64,000 nt of DNA from Pycnococcus provasolii (lineage: Eukaryota > Chlorophyta > Pseudoscourfieldiophyceae > Pseudoscourfieldiales), in assembly GCA_049487715.1 (NCBI GenBank), contig CP150557.1:558001-622000 (forward strand), given 5' to 3'. How positions within the stretch are numbered: the first letter of the stretch is position 1; each line of letters begins with the position of its first letter. The notes beneath the pieces were generated by a model, which worked only from the letters and a program-made list of their open reading frames with translations, ran no database searches and had not been told where the DNA came from. Positions 49,109-60,647 of the stretch are shown one piece after another. The translations under genes and the position numbers were made by a program.

Positions 49109-52100
49109 TTAGAGGCGATCAGCGTCTGTTCCGCCGAAACCCACGTATGGTGGACATCGCATGGACAGCCCCGGTGTGCAGAAGTCGTCGAGGCCGTCCA
49201 TGGGAAGCGAGGGTACTGCGTCGAGAGGCAGGCTCGGCAAGCCGGGCAAGCTGGGCAATGAGAGAAGTCGCGGCGACGTCCATCCACTGCCAGCTTCGCT
49301 TGCCCGAGGAGATCGCCGCCTCTTGATGGAGGGAGACATCGGAGAACCGGGCAGATCAAGAGGGGCAACAAAGCCTGCCACGTCGTGATCGTGCTCAACT
49401 TGCGCCAACGCCATCTCCGCCTCCTCATGCTCCCTCTTCCTCGCCTCCTCCTCAGCCGCAGCCGCCTCCGCCGCCCTGGCAGCAGCAGCAGCTTCCTCCT
49501 CCTCCTTCGCCCTGGCTTCGGCAGCCTCCGTCGCGCGTGCGAGCGAAGTGCGTGCCGCCTTAACGCGGCTCGCCTTGTGCGCCACCGCCGTCTCGAGGCG
49601 TTGGGCGCGCTCGCGAAGCTCGTTGGCAGCCGCCTGGCGTAGCTCCGCCTGCTCACGAAGGCGCGCAACGTGCCTGCTGTACATGCCAACGACGAGAGGC
49701 TCGTCCGGGGAGGGCAGCTCGTCAAGTTTGGGCCAGTGGCCATCTGAGGGCAGCTGGTGCTCCTGCACCGCAACGTCCATCTGCTGCGGGAACCTCCGCG
49801 TCTCGTCGTCCGGCGCGCACGAACTGCTCACCTCGCCAACCGCGAACGAAACGCTGTGGTCGATTCCCTTGCGCCTTGGCGCCTTCCAGCCAGGTGGCGG
49901 GGATCGGAAGTACAACGACGTGAGGCTGGGGGGAACTGTCGGGACCGCCTCCGCCTCCTTCGCCGCCTCCGCGGCGGCGAGCGTCGTGACGTCGCGCGAG
50001 CTGCGCGTGCGGCGGCGGCGTCCGCCCGCCGCCTTCTCCGCCGCCTCCTCCGCCGCCTCGCGCTCCTTGGCAGCAGCCTCGCGCTCCTCCTCCTCGCGCT
50101 GCAGCCTCGCCTCCTGCTCAGCGCACAAAGTCTCGTACCGGCCAAGCCAGTGCGCGTGCAGGTCGATCACATCGCCAGCACGCACGCACTCGCCGTGCAT
50201 CCACTCGGCGCGCAGCGCGAGCGCGAGGGCGCCATCCTGCGTCACCGGCGTGCGGCTAAGCGCGGACGCCGCCTCGAATGCGTCGAGCAGCCGTTCAGCG
50301 AGAGGTTCGGAGAGGGGCGACGGCTCGAAGGACGAAATCGCCGAGGAGTCCTCTTGCTGCTGCTGCTGCTGCTGCTTATGACCCTGCTTTTGATTCCAAT
50401 TCGAGAGCCACGCGCGGTCCACGTCGTCGAGAACGTAAACAGAAGGCCTCTGCGCATCGAGCGGGTGGCATGCCGGCGCTCGGATGTACGCACCCGTAGG
50501 TCGCTCGAAACGGCGCGAAGGTGCGAGATCGTCGTAGTCTTTGACGATGGTCACACCAGGCGTCACAATCTCCCGCGCGCGTGCTGCCGAAAGGTTCGCG
50601 AGCATAGCCTCGGTGGAGGCGAGCTCCGCCTCTGCAGTTCGCCTCTTCTTCTCCTGGTCGGCTGGGCTGTTTCGCTTGACGGCAAAGCCGTTGCGCTGCG
50701 CAGCCTCGATGCAGAGCATGCGAAACTCGTGCGCATCGCGCTTCCGAGGGAACTGCAGGGACCACTTCGATGGCGACGTTGTTGCTGATGCTGGCTGCCC
50801 ACCAGTTGCCGCGGCTGCAGTCGCCTCCGCAGCCGCATCGTCTGCAACGACGATCGCCGCGGCGTCCGTCGGCGCCTCGAGCGCGGGACACCACAGGTAC
50901 GTTCGCGCGGCTGCGTTATCCGCGCGGAAGGCGCGGACGACGCCGCCTCGTGCGGGGCAGCTCTCGGCACGCACGTCCGTGCGACCTTCCGGCGGCGTCA
51001 CCACCACCTCCCAGTGCCCTCCCAAGAACGGCGGCTCCGGCTCGTCGCGCCAGACGATCATCACGCGGCATCCCAGCGCACGACGGCACAGATCCGCCTC
51101 GGAGTGCACGAGGTGGCAGACGAGAGGCCTCATCTCCACGAGTGCGTCCCCCGTGGGTGGCAGCTGCTTGACAAGCTGGGACACCTTCTCCCGTTCCTTT
51201 TTCATCTGCTGCTTCGTTGCCGACGAGGGTGACGACGTTTTTTGCTTTTTTGTTGCTGGAAGCGACGGCAGGTGGCTGTTGGTATTGTTGTTTTCGAGCG
51301 CGTTGTTGTTCTCGTCGTTGCTGTCGAGCAACGCCAGCGCGGGTGTGGATCGCGACCTCTTTGGGCGAGAGGCGAGGTCAGGAGTGGGATTGTCGCCCAG
51401 ATCTTCGTCGCCGACGTCGTACATGAGTTCGTCGTCATCACCCCTTGCGGCGATACGGTTCGCACGCACGCCACACGCGTTGCACAGCGTTTTCGGCCCC
51501 TTGGGTCCGTTACGCCAGAGCGGCGTACGCGTCACGCCGCAGTTGATGCACGCACGAGGCACGGGGGCGTGGCAGGGTTGTTGTAGGGCTGCCGCCGTTG
51601 CTGCTGTTGCTCCCGTCAGAACAGCCGGCGGTGCCGTTTGAATCGTCGTCGGCGACGACGAGCGCGGCGAGCCTGATCCCGACCTGTCGTCACAGTCCAT
51701 CATGTCCTCTGACGAGGATGACGGTGTTGACGCGGGGTTGGCCATCGCCATGTCGATTGCGTTTTTCAGCGTCGACGCGGTGATTGCAGAAGCCCCGTTA
51801 GGGTTGGACGATCGCGGCGGCGAGTTGTTATTGGGCTGCTGCTGCTGCTGCTGCTCTGCGGCCAAAGGGCGGTTTTTTATTATCTGCCCCCCCTGCTGCG
51901 TGGCTGCCGCGGACTTATTACTTCCCAGAGAAGAAGAGGGGAGCCCTCCCCTAAGGGTAGAAGGGGCTGACGATCGCAGCTTCCCTGAAGACGACGACGG
52001 TTTGCCAGAGGAGGGGGACGAGTGAGAAGCCGGTCCTGAAGGTGAGGACGATCGCGATCCTCCCGATCGGTGTTGACCTGCACGAGGGGCATGGCGACGA

Positions 52101-52129
52101 CCGGTACGACGGGTACGCTGTTCCGTCAT
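49109..52129 (-). CDS. GATA-type zinc finger protein
   Basis: 1006 residues from the ATG at 52129 ([12 protein letters not shown]); an ATG at 52273 is in frame but adds a hydrophobic, un-nuclear N-terminus. A single GATA finger of the Cx2C-x18-Cx2C type is at about residues 190-222: [20 protein letters not shown] with [12 protein letters not shown]. It is a plant/fungal-like finger that binds WGATAR sites. The rest is long: a Ser/Gln-rich N-terminus with CAG/CTG-coded Gln runs, a central block ([16 protein letters not shown], then [16 protein letters not shown]) and a C-terminal Ala/Glu coiled coil ([20 protein letters not shown]). [12 protein letters not shown] hints at an enhancer-of-polycomb/PHD-like helix but I would not assign it. 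Probable transcription factor or chromatin protein. Confidence 0.8.
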   Translation of the reverse strand: MTEQRTRRTGRRHAPRAGQHRSGGSRSSSPSGPASHSSPSSGKPSSSSGKLRSSAPSTLRGGLPSSSLGSNKSAAATQQGGQIIKNRPLAAEQQQQQQPNNNSPPRSSNPNGASAITASTLKNAIDMAMANPASTPSSSSEDMMDCDDRSGSGSPRSSSPTTIQTAPPAVLTGATAATAAALQQPCHAPVPRACINCGVTRTPLWRNGPKGPKTLCNACGVRANRIAARGDDDELMYDVGDEDLGDNPTPDLASRPKRSRSTPALALLDSNDENNNALENNNTNSHLPSLPATKKQKTSSPSSATKQQMKKEREKVSQLVKQLPPTGDALVEMRPLVCHLVHSEADLCRRALGCRVMIVWRDEPEPPFLGGHWEVVVTPPEGRTDVRAESCPARGGVVRAFRADNAAARTYLWCPALEAPTDAAAIVVADDAAAEATAAAATGGQPASATTSPSKWSLQFPRKRDAHEFRMLCIEAAQRNGFAVKRNSPADQEKKRRTAEAELASTEAMLANLSAARAREIVTPGVTIVKDYDDLAPSRRFERPTGAYIRAPACHPLDAQRPSVYVLDDVDRAWLSNWNQKQGHKQQQQQQQEDSSAISSFEPSPLSEPLAERLLDAFEAASALSRTPVTQDGALALALRAEWMHGECVRAGDVIDLHAHWLGRYETLCAEQEARLQREEEEREAAAKEREAAEEAAEKAAGGRRRRTRSSRDVTTLAAAEAAKEAEAVPTVPPSLTSLYFRSPPPGWKAPRRKGIDHSVSFAVGEVSSSCAPDDETRRFPQQMDVAVQEHQLPSDGHWPKLDELPSPDEPLVVGMYSRHVARLREQAELRQAAANELRERAQRLETAVAHKASRVKAARTSLARATEAAEARAKEEEEAAAAARAAEAAAAEEEARKREHEEAEMALAQVEHDHDVAGFVAPLDLPGSPMSPSIKRRRSPRASEAGSGWTSPRLLSLPSLPGLPSLPLDAVPSLPMDGLDDFCTPGLSMRCPPYVGFGGTDADRL

Positions 52130-53259
52130 CACGAAGAGTTTTATTATGGCGGGGAAGAAACAGCAAAGCAGGCCGCTGGCACAGGGGAGGGGCAGGGCAG
52201 GGGGTCCAAGTGGAACCAGGTAGGTACCCTGGGGCAGGTTCTGGAACGGTGCCTTGATTGGCCTGCTTTGCATGTGCCCCTTCCCTTCTCTTCCCCTGCT
52301 CCCCCTCTTCCTTCCAGCGCATTCGATTTCTTTTTCTGCCTCTTTCGCAAATATAACGCAGACTTGACTTCTTTAAGTTTTTTTCCCTTGAAGACGTTTG
52401 ATTTTTAGCTCCTCCCTGGACCCTCCCCTGGGGTTGGTTGGTTTCGTCGGGGTTTCTGGAAGTTTCCTGTGCACGTGGGCTTGTGTACCCTTGTTTCCTA
52501 CTATTTGAACGCTTTCTAACCGAATTTCACTCAACTTCTTGGTTGATCTTTTCCTTGTTTCTGCCTTTCTCTTGCTTCTCTTCTTGTTTTTTTTCGTCTT
52601 TTTCTTTCTTCCTTTTGCGTTTTTTTTGTTTGGCTGCTTCACGTGACCCTTCACGTGACACTTGAGGGGACCCTTCCTGCCTTCATCGGTGCGTATTCCT
52701 TCCCGTCCCATCAAACCATCATCCTTCACTTGCGGGACGCGGGAAATTTCTCCAGCCCAAGGCATCGTGGTCACACACAAGCCACAACAGAATCAAGCCG
52801 TGCCCCTTGACGCCCCTTGACTCTTGAGAACGTGCAAGGACTCTCACCAACTTCCTGAAGAAGCCTCGTCCGTGCTTCTGGAAGCTCTTTCTTGCCTCTA
52901 AGAAGGCAAGAAAGAAGGCAAGAAAGGCGGCTTCCCATGAAGAAGAAGAAATGATGATGTGCTTGATTTTTACATGGGAAGAGAATCCATTTTGCGGCCT
53001 TTCAACCTTGCAAATATCTTACCCGTAGCCAAAAAGGAGGGGTTCCAAAGGGGAATCAAAAACTTGGTTTGGGGGTTTGTTTGACCCCCGTACGGCTTCA
53101 AGGTCGACTGCGGCCGCATGCGGCCACACTGTCCACATAAAGGTCGACCTTGAAGACACCGCGAGCTCGCGAAGTCAAAGATAGCTATAAAAAATGTTAT
53201 CTAAAATATTAGGAATGGAAGAATAATAACAAATTGTGCAATGCAGCACAAGGAAGGGA
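52130..53259. promoter_or_regulatory. Long intergenic region upstream of GATA gene
   Basis: About 1.1 kb. The first part has the GATA leader and T-rich tracts (52520-52640, TTTCTTTTTTC). Then comes a GGCAAGAAAGAAGGCAAGAAAG direct repeat (52894-52928). A 13-bp inverted repeat sits at 53096-53108/53143-53155. AT-rich DNA follows up to the EF-hand gene stop. No gene-like frame. Confidence 0.45.
53096..53155. repeat. Inverted repeat, 13-bp arms
   Basis: CTTCAAGGTCGAC and GTCGACCTTGAAG with a 34-bp spacer that itself contains GCGGCCGCATGCGGCC. It lies just past the 3' end of the EF-hand gene and could form a hairpin in its 3' transcript. Confidence 0.75.
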
Positions 53260-56200
53260 TCAAACCTGTAGCCGCTCAAGCACCTTGAGCGGAGTCGCAC
53301 CAGCAGCAGCACCAGCACCGCCAGAAGCACGACCACTACTACTCAAGTACTTTCTCTCCCTCGCCAGCAGCTCACTCAACGACGAGTCGCCATCTCTCCT
53401 TCCGGGTAAACCTCGGCTTGCCACTCGACTTGCCGGTCGTTGCTGCGCATTCAAAATGCGAGTGACGTGCGCATCGAATTCATCGAGAGCTGGCATCTTC
53501 GCAACCACCGAAATTTTCTCCTCAGATGGCACATTCAACGTCACCACCTTTTTCTTCGCCTTCCTCGGAGAGGAATTGTTGGACGTCAGACCCGGCATTT
53601 TTGGCATTTTCACCTCACGTCCAAATACTACGCCAGTTGCCAGCTTACTCGTCGTCTCCTGCTTACCGCCTCTCGTTGGCGGCGGTCGGCCCAGCACATC
53701 GTCGTTCGCAATGTACCTCTCGAGAGGCATTTTGCCCAAGTCACCACCCCACGGATCCTGCTTCGTGCTCACGCGAAGCGCGGCGGCATCGCCGTTATTT
53801 GCCATGGACGTTAATGCGGACAGCTCACCAGATCCACCTGGAACGTTATAAGGAAACTTTGGCTTCGTGTCCGGCCTGCGCCCCGTCTTCGACGGTGCAT
53901 ACTCGTAGAATGCTCGCTCAAACTCCTGCCAGTCAACCGTGCCGTCGCCATTCACGTCAGCCGCCTTGATCATCTCCAGGAGCAGGCTCTCCGTGATTCG
54001 CGTCTCAGCGAACCACGACGAATCTTTGAGGAGCATGCGAAACTCCGAGCTTGACAGCGTTCCACTGCGATCCGTGTCGAGAGCCGCAAACAGGCTCGAC
54101 AGCTTGGAACTGCGACCCTTCGTGTCAACCCAATCGCGCAACCTGCGAAATCCAAGCCAAGGAGGAGGTACAGGTCCCATGGCTAGCTTTTTCACCTCCA
54201 CGACGTCCGGAAACTCGCCGAGGTGGTGCATGTACAGCTTCTTGTTCAGGCCAACCACGCCACCACTCGCCGTGGACATGCCCGTCTGCTCAGCTTTTTT
54301 CAGCTTCAGCTCGAAGCGGTGAGCTTCCGCATCCACCTCCTTGATCACGCGCAGCTGCTCCTCCTTTTTCGAACCATCCATTTTTGCTCGCGACGGTGCG
54401 GCTAACTTCGTCAGCCGATTCCCGCTGTGCGCCGTCGCTGCACCCACGCTCTGCGTGTTTCCTTTCCCCGACTTAAATACCGAGCTGCCGAGAAAGTCAA
54501 ATCTCACGCCCGCACTTCGGGCACCGGCGGTGGGTGGAGCACTCGCGCTCACGTGCGGCAGCGCGGACCGAGGAGTTCGTGGACTTTTATCCGGGGATAC
54601 CGAACCGCCACCCTCTTTCTCGGCGCGCATAGCCGCCTTGCGAATGACGTCGAAAAATCCACTGCCCGCAGATGAGTGCAGCGCAAATGCGCCGTGCTTC
54701 TCTCGAATCTCGTTCGCGTACGCCTCGGTGAGGTCCATCTCCGCCAACTTCTCCTGCCGACTGTCAATGGAGTACGCACGGACGGCAGCCTCGAGCTCTT
54801 CCGCGCCGTCTGGCACAGTACTCGGGGCACGCATGCGTGCCACCAGCGGCGACGGCGGTGCTGATGCTCCTCCCGCTCCACGTCTGGGTGACCGCGTGTC
54901 AAGGTTCAGGTAGTGCTCTCTCCTTGACGTCAGCCTTGCGTGGTCGTCACGACGATCCGCAAGAAGCCGTCGCTTGTTGCGGTTATCGGTGATGACATCC
55001 AAGATGTGTCCGCGAAGCTGCACGGTGTGGTAGTAGTGGCGAAAGGTCGCCTGCCTCTGGTTGTACGGGATGGGAATCGCGTGAAAGTTGCGCGAAATTG
55101 CATCCATGAGGTCCTTCTTCAAGTCCGTTTCGCAGCAGTTGGCGTACTTGCGCGCGGCATTCAGCTCCGTCACAGAGCAATTTCCCTCCTGAATGCGCTC
55201 TGGGATGAACTTGCCGATCGCCATGCCCGTGAGCATGATGAGGTCGCAGAACGCCGGGAACGCCACCTCCCCCTTCTGGCTGTCCGGGTCCGTCTCCAGC
55301 TCCACCTGGCCGGAATAGAAGAGCTCCATGACGTCCTTCTTGCGCACCAAATCGGGCGCGACGTCGAAGTTCAGCAGGAAGAGGTAGAACTCGTCCGGGC
55401 TCAGCGTCGCCCCCATCGCACGCACGCCCTCCCACGTCTCGCCGCCGCCTTGGCGCAGCGTGGTGTAGTGCACGAACACCGACTTGAGCATCTTGTAGTG
55501 CCGGCGCAGCTCCGACATGCACTGGTCGGCGAGGAGAACGTCGCGCTTCTCCGTCGCCTCGTGCTTGCCCGCGAACGGGAGCACGTAGTGCTTGACGAGC
55601 GCGTTCCACGCGTCGTCGGCGGTGGGAGCTCCCGGGGAACTTTTTGTCAGCCACCTTCTGCAGGAACACGTCGAACGTCGCGAAGTCGACGGCGCGTTCG
55701 GCGTTCCCGCTGGACGTGTTTCCCCCCTTCCCGAGAGCAACCGAAAGGCACGTGTCGCAGTCGCCGTACGTGAAGAAGTTGTCTAACAGCTTGCAGTCGC
55801 GCACGAGCTTGTGGCATCCGACGCTGTCCATGAGAAGCTTGCCCGTTTCGTGGAACTTCATCTTCGAGCAGTAGTTACGGAACACGTCGCGCAGCTTTTG
55901 CTGCACCTCCTCGATGCTAACGTCGCCAAAGTTGCGGTGCTTCTTGCGCAGCGCCTTCAGCTTGCGCTGCTTCGCCTTCTCGCGTTTTTCAGACCTGAAC
56001 TTCTCGTCGTCCTTTTCGTTCTGGCTCGTTGACGTGATGTTGAACCTTGGGTCCACGCTCCACGCGGTGCAGTCTGTGTTCTTCCCACTTCTGTGCATAA
56101 GTTCCTTAACTTTCATCGCGTCATTGAGGCCGAGGTACCCGCAGAAGGCGCGCAGGGCATCGAGGCCCCCTTTCTCATGGCAACCTCCTTTCGAATTTCG

Positions 56201-56538
56201 TCGTCGGACGGCGGCGTGAACCCCTCGAGCAAGGCGAGTCCTGCGACAGTGCCTGCGACTCTCTTGAACGTGCCAAGTCGCCTTGCGCGTGCCACTGCCG
56301 CCGCCTTTTCGTTTTTCGCCAGTTCTTTCGCCTTGATTTTCGCCTCCATAGCCGCTTCGTGTCTGAGTCTGTCCGCCTCTCCTCGGTGGCTCGCTTGAGG
56401 TTGAGCCGCAGGAGCATTGTCGTTTTTCGAGCTCGAGAAACGAACCGCCGTGTCCGTGTCGAGCACGGGCATCATGTCGTGCTGAGGCGCCTGAGGCAGA
56501 GTGGCCGTGCGCCTAGAAGCACCCCCACTAGAAGCCAT
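53260..56538 (-). CDS. Large EF-hand protein (frame broken twice)
   Basis: Three overlapping frames form one protein of about 1092 residues from the ATG at 56538 (MASSGGASRRTATL). Frame one runs into RKEVAMRKG. Adding one base to the C5 run at 56166-56170 continues into GLDALRAFCGYLGLNDAMKV, with the next block NFGDVSIEEVQQKLRDVFRN. Near 55631-55645 (A5/C4 runs) a second single-base change leads from FLQKVADKK to PTADDAWNALVKHYVLPFAG. The middle is helical and EF-like (LSPDEFYLFLLNFD, VAFPAFCDLIMLTG). Two canonical EF-hands near the C-terminus have loops DTDRSGTLSSSE and DVNGDGTVDWQE. The C-terminal 200 residues are basic and disordered. Similar multi-EF proteins occur in algal flagellar proteomes; the role is unknown. 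Confidence 0.65.
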
Positions 56539-57233
56539 AACGCCTTACCTTACTAAAATAATTTTTTAAAGGGTTCGAGGGGAGCGCAAGAGCTTTTGAT
56601 GAGAAATGGCCGACCCATTTCACGGCAAACAGAGAGGTTGAAACTTGAACCAGCAGAGGAGGTGGAAACAGAGGCCAGATGGTGATTTGATTGATTGATG
56701 GATTGATGTGGAGAGCCGTATGTACTGTATGGAGAGGGTGAGAACCAGTTGAGGTGGATGTGACCAACTACCTTTAAGGTTACCATAGACTAGTGGGGCA
56801 GTGTGGTACTAGCTAGACTAGCTAAAGGGGTGTACTTGCACAAGGCAATTATAAAATTTCCTTAAAATTACTGTAGCAAATACTGTAGCGTTAGCGGGGT
56901 GGCCCCCGCTAACGCTAGTTTTAGTTAGGGTAGGGAAATCGGTACCAGTTATGAGTAGGGGCCCCAAAATGCGACTTACTGTACTGTAACGACATTATTG
57001 GGGGCTAACGTTAACGTTAGTTGCATCGCTTGCTCACAGACTTACCTTAGCAAACACAATCTACGGTGGTCCCCAAGCTGGTACCCTAGGCGTCTTGCAA
57101 GCTTGGGCAAGCAAGTTGAGGCGGAAGAAGAGCATTCCCTCCTCATTCCAACGGGTCCCATTCCTCATCCCCGATCTTGAAGGCGCGCGAGCTTTTGATT
57201 ATTAGCATTAGCAACCAGCGATACTACTGTAGG
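56539..57233. promoter_or_regulatory. Divergent intergenic region rich in TACTGTA motifs
   Basis: 695 bp between the EF-hand gene (-) and P4H (+). It has TACTGTA at 56723, 56869, 56881, 56977, 56982 and 57225, TACCTTTAAGGTTA at 56769-56782, and two GCTAACG(C/T)TAG palindrome-like sites near 56908 and 57006. GGGGCCCC is near 56960. No gene. Confidence 0.5.
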
Positions 57234-58364
57234 ATGGCCTCGCAACCAGCGCTTTGGTGCGTGCTCCTCGTCGTGCTCGGCGGCAATAATGGAAATAATG
57301 GCAGTGGCGGACTGCGCGCAAACTCAAACTCCTTCAGACAACAACGGCCGTACTCGTTCGTGCCTTTAGCCTCGGCGTTCGTACCACGGGCGTCTACGCA
57401 AGAAGAGAGACTCATCGGATGGAAGGGGGAGACGTACGACAGTTCCGCAGGCCGGGAAATACGACCAGACGAGGCGGATGCGAGGGCTATGGCGCAAAGA
57501 GGGGCGTACGCAGAACTGCTCAGCTGGTACCCACGAAGCTACCACTACCACAAGTTCATGACGCCTGAGGAGTGCGACCACCTCATCAAAATCGCCGAGC
57601 CAAGCATGCAGCGAAGCAGCGTGATTGATAGCGTCACAGGCAAGGTGAAGCTCGACCCAATACGCACGTCGTACCAAACGTTCCTGAGACGCGGGTCGGA
57701 CGAGACGGTCACACTCATCGAGGAGCGCCTCGCGCGCTTCGCTATGATACCGGCGTACCACGGCGAGGACATGCAGATTTTGCGCTACCAGAACGGCCAG
57801 AAGTACGACGCGCACCACGACGTCGCCGAGCTGAACACAAATAGCGGCAAGGAGCTCGCGGCGGAGGGTGGCATGCGAGCGGCTACGGCGCTGCTCTACC
57901 TTAGCGACGTGGAGGAGGGCGGCGAGACGGTGTTCCCACTTACGGAGTGGCCGAAGGGCGACCCAAGGAAACACGCGGAGAAGTGGAGCAAGTGCGGCGC
58001 ACAAGGTGTCGCGGTGAAGCCGCGCAAGGGCGATATGCTGCTCTTCTGGAGCCTCGACTTCGAGGCGAAGATCGACACGTACAGCATGCACGCTGGCTGC
58101 CCGGTTCTCAAGGGTACGAAGTGGACGGCGACGAAGTGGATTCACCAGAAGCCGTTCCACTGGACACCACCGAAGATGTACGCCGACGCGCCGAAGGGTT
58201 GCGAGGACAAGACGATCGAGTGCAAGATGTGGGCCGTCAGCGGCGAGTGCGAGAAGAACCCAACGTTTATGGTTGGCGATAAGGAGCGTCCAGGAAGTTG
58301 CCTATGGGCGTGCAAGCGCTGCGACATTACAGGAGTCGAGGTTGTTGAAGAAGACAGAAGGTAA
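57234..58364 (+). CDS. Prolyl 4-hydroxylase with C-terminal ShK-like domain
   Basis: 376 residues from the ATG at 57234; a hydrophobic signal (LWCVLLVVLGG) leads to the ER lumen. P4H hydroxylates proline in cell-wall and secreted glycoproteins using 2-oxoglutarate, Fe(II) and ascorbate. The core is plain: YHKFMTPEECDHLIKIAEP, RTSYQTFLRRG, QILRYQNGQKYDAHHDV with the HxD iron ligands (about 193-195), then TALLYLSDVEEGGETVFPL, GDMLLFWSLD, and the distal His plus Lys in SMHAGCPVLKGTKWTATKWI. The C-terminus has six cysteines in ShK spacing: CEDKTIECKMWAVSGECEKN with PGSCLWACKRCD. This is the common plant/algal P4H layout. Confidence 0.92.
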   Translation: MASQPALWCVLLVVLGGNNGNNGSGGLRANSNSFRQQRPYSFVPLASAFVPRASTQEERLIGWKGETYDSSAGREIRPDEADARAMAQRGAYAELLSWYPRSYHYHKFMTPEECDHLIKIAEPSMQRSSVIDSVTGKVKLDPIRTSYQTFLRRGSDETVTLIEERLARFAMIPAYHGEDMQILRYQNGQKYDAHHDVAELNTNSGKELAAEGGMRAATALLYLSDVEEGGETVFPLTEWPKGDPRKHAEKWSKCGAQGVAVKPRKGDMLLFWSLDFEAKIDTYSMHAGCPVLKGTKWTATKWIHQKPFHWTPPKMYADAPKGCEDKTIECKMWAVSGECEKNPTFMVGDKERPGSCLWACKRCDITGVEVVEEDRR

Positions 58365-58448
58365 CAAAACAAAAAAGGTTGTATACTTGACTTTTTGATT
58401 GACTGAATGAGCAATCCCGGCCCAAAAAAAAACAAATTACACAAATAC

Positions 58449-59495
58449 TCACTGTATGCGCCACGCCTGGTTGTGCGGCTCCTCCAGGAACGTGTAGTCA
58501 GGTTCGTTCCAGCACCTCGGCTTGACGCCCGTTCGCTCGTGGATCGCCGTTTCGAGCTTTTTGAAGAATCCCGAGCCATCGAGAGGTGCATTCATCAAGC
58601 CGCTCACGATGCAGTAGTGTCCCTCGAATGGCGGCTTGTGGTGCGCTCCATGCTCCTTTCTGCTTACGAGAATGCCGCAGCTTTGCAGAAGGCGCACGAC
58701 AGGTGGCAGGTTGTCGTCGTTAGTGGTGTGCGACCACTTGTGAAATTCCTGCGAGTTGACGACAAATCCGAGAAACGAACCCAGAAACGCGCTCAAGGCG
58801 GGAGGCAAGACACCCACGGCGGCGAGTGCAAGCAGCGCAGCCGCCGGCGCGAGTGCGCCCTTGCATATGGGCGCGACGTTGTTCTCCCAGTCGCGGTACG
58901 TGATGGTCCAAGGCTGCAGGTGGTGTCCCTGAAACTTGACAATGACGTCACCAAACACGGGTGTTCGCCCGTCGCCGTAGTTGTCCGTCGCCCAGTGAAA
59001 GATTCCGCTCCCGGCATCGGCCGCGAGGTATCCGAGCACGGCGGCGATGGCGGCGATGGCGGCGCCACCACCCGAGAAGCCACACACCAGCATGCCGGCT
59101 GCCACGGCGTGCGTGCTGTACGTGAGCACGCGGTCCATCGTCGTTGACGCAAATCGCGTTTCCACCTCCTCTTCGGAGAATGTGAGCTGACGCTGCGGGA
59201 TTTTGGATGGCGACGACGTGGTTGACGTTGGCGCCTCGACAGTCTCCGTCCCAGCCACGGCGTTGACTTTTGTCGCTGCTGTTCGCTTGTTGACGCTTGT
59301 TGACGTCGACGTCGACGACGCGTGTATCCGCGACCTCGTGGCGCAGATGCCTGCCTGACTCCCAAGACGACGCTCCAACGTCGGATTTCTTCTCACAACC
59401 GCCGCCGAACTCGCCCTTTGAACTCGGGCTGAGCGGCAAGCAAGAAGGCTCGAAGACGAGGACGCCACCACCATACGAGGACGACGGGCAAGCAT
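58449..59495 (-). CDS. FAD4: FAD4/PED-type (TMEM189/Kua) desaturase, plastid
   Basis: 348 residues from the ATG at 59495 (MLARRPRMVVASSSSSLLA), a chloroplast transit-peptide type. FAD4 makes the delta-3-trans bond in plastid phosphatidylglycerol; animal homologues make plasmalogens. The His signature is complete: IFHWATDNYGDG, KFQGHHLQPWTIT, FHKWSHT and HGAHHKPPFEGHYCIVSGLM. The end WNEPDYTFLEEPHNQAW is also of this family. Hydrophobic stretches flank the boxes, with several membrane helices. The plastid presequence and green-lineage context favour the FAD4 role over PED. The longer frame to 59669 starts with TTG. Confidence 0.88.
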   Translation of the reverse strand: MLARRPRMVVASSSSSLLACRSARVQRASSAAVVRRNPTLERRLGSQAGICATRSRIHASSTSTSTSVNKRTAATKVNAVAGTETVEAPTSTTSSPSKIPQRQLTFSEEEVETRFASTTMDRVLTYSTHAVAAGMLVCGFSGGGAAIAAIAAVLGYLAADAGSGIFHWATDNYGDGRTPVFGDVIVKFQGHHLQPWTITYRDWENNVAPICKGALAPAAALLALAAVGVLPPALSAFLGSFLGFVVNSQEFHKWSHTTNDDNLPPVVRLLQSCGILVSRKEHGAHHKPPFEGHYCIVSGLMNAPLDGSGFFKKLETAIHERTGVKPRCWNEPDYTFLEEPHNQAWRIQ

Positions 59496-60647
59496 TGCAG
59501 CACAATACAATAGTGAGACAGAGGGAGACAGTAGACTCTCTTCGTGCTGTGCGCCTTCGGTGTCCCCGCGGGGGGGGGGCCAGGGCCGGGACTGTGGGGC
59601 TGTTGTCGGAGACAAATCAAGCGAGAGAATCAGAGCCACACAGAGGACGCAGACAGCCCAGCCCTCCAACCAATAGGGTTTTGGACAGATTGTCCGTGGT
59701 CTTCCTAGCTAGAAACAGGTGCTAGAAACCCGAATGGCCAAATCTTTTCTCGTTTCTGTCTCTTCTTGCAGTCTCTTCACTGCTCTTGCTTTTGTTCGCG
59801 TTGATCAGGATCGTTGCTGCTTGATGATTCGCCTTGATGAGCCGTCCTCCTTGATGACAAGAGGAAGAGCCCTTTGCGGTTCGCGCGAAAACAGAGCACA
59901 AGCTTTGGCCCTCGTTCAAAGAAAAGCGGAACCTGGTGATGGTGGTGATGGGGGACGAACGACGAACGACTGAGACAACAAGCAGGAAGATGGACGTCTG
60001 AAACCAATCCGTGAGAACGAAAAAAAATCAAAGCAAAGCACAGTGCAATGCGTTTGTTGCCTGTCCTCACACCTGCTTGGAGTGTTGTCCCTCCATTGCA
60101 CTGGCAAATACTGGTTGGTTTCGTGTCCCATAGGCAGGCAGTCGGGTCCCAGCAGTCGGGATCCCCTCAATTTGATGGCATCAAATTCCGTTGTTCCCGG
60201 ACCTGTCTCCAGGACCGGAACAGGGGGAAACGAAACCGAACACCCAAAAGGCCAAACAAACCCAGCAATTTGGTGCAGGGCGGGACCCCGACTGGGCGGG
60301 ACCGAACACCTGGACCGAATCACCGAACTCGAGGAGAAACGAGTCCTCTTCTCTAGGGGGATAGTTCTCTTCCCCCCTCTATTTTTCTCCCGGAGAATTA
60401 TTTGGCGGAGCTGATGCGGCGGAACGACAACCACCTTTGCACACTTTAGCGACTCGCCTTTGGGAAAGGAAAGCAATCGAATAATCGATCAAAGCTTCTC
60501 CTTTCGCTTCCCTGGGAGGGGGAGGGGGAGGGGGACTGTGCCACTGTGGGAGGGGGACCCGGGACCCGCCCCTTCCCTTCGCGGGTCCCCCTCCCACAGT
60601 CCCGGTACTCCAGTCCAGTTCTTCAGAGAGCAAACTTGTTTGCCAAC
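59496..60647. promoter_or_regulatory. Long intergenic region with promoter hairpin
   Basis: 1.15 kb between FAD4 (-) and ANP32 (+). It holds G-runs (59568-59579), a GGGGGA run (60514-60535) and a 19-bp hairpin (60543-60600). Several frames stay open over 100 codons (for example 60043-60414) but none shows a domain. Confidence 0.45.
60543..60600 (+). promoter_or_regulatory. Perfect 19-bp inverted repeat upstream of ANP32
   Basis: ACTGTGGGAGGGGGACCCG (60543-60561) and its exact reverse complement (60582-60600), with a 20-bp loop, ending 47 bp before the ATG at 60648. It may lie in the 5' leader. Confidence 0.85.

Noticed and set aside
49757-50788. 343-codon Arg/Leu-rich frame on + strand
   Set aside because: Antisense of the GATA gene coiled-coil region.
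60043-60414. 123-codon frame upstream of ANP32
   Set aside because: GTG/ATG chance frame in promoter DNA with no domain or neighbours to support it.
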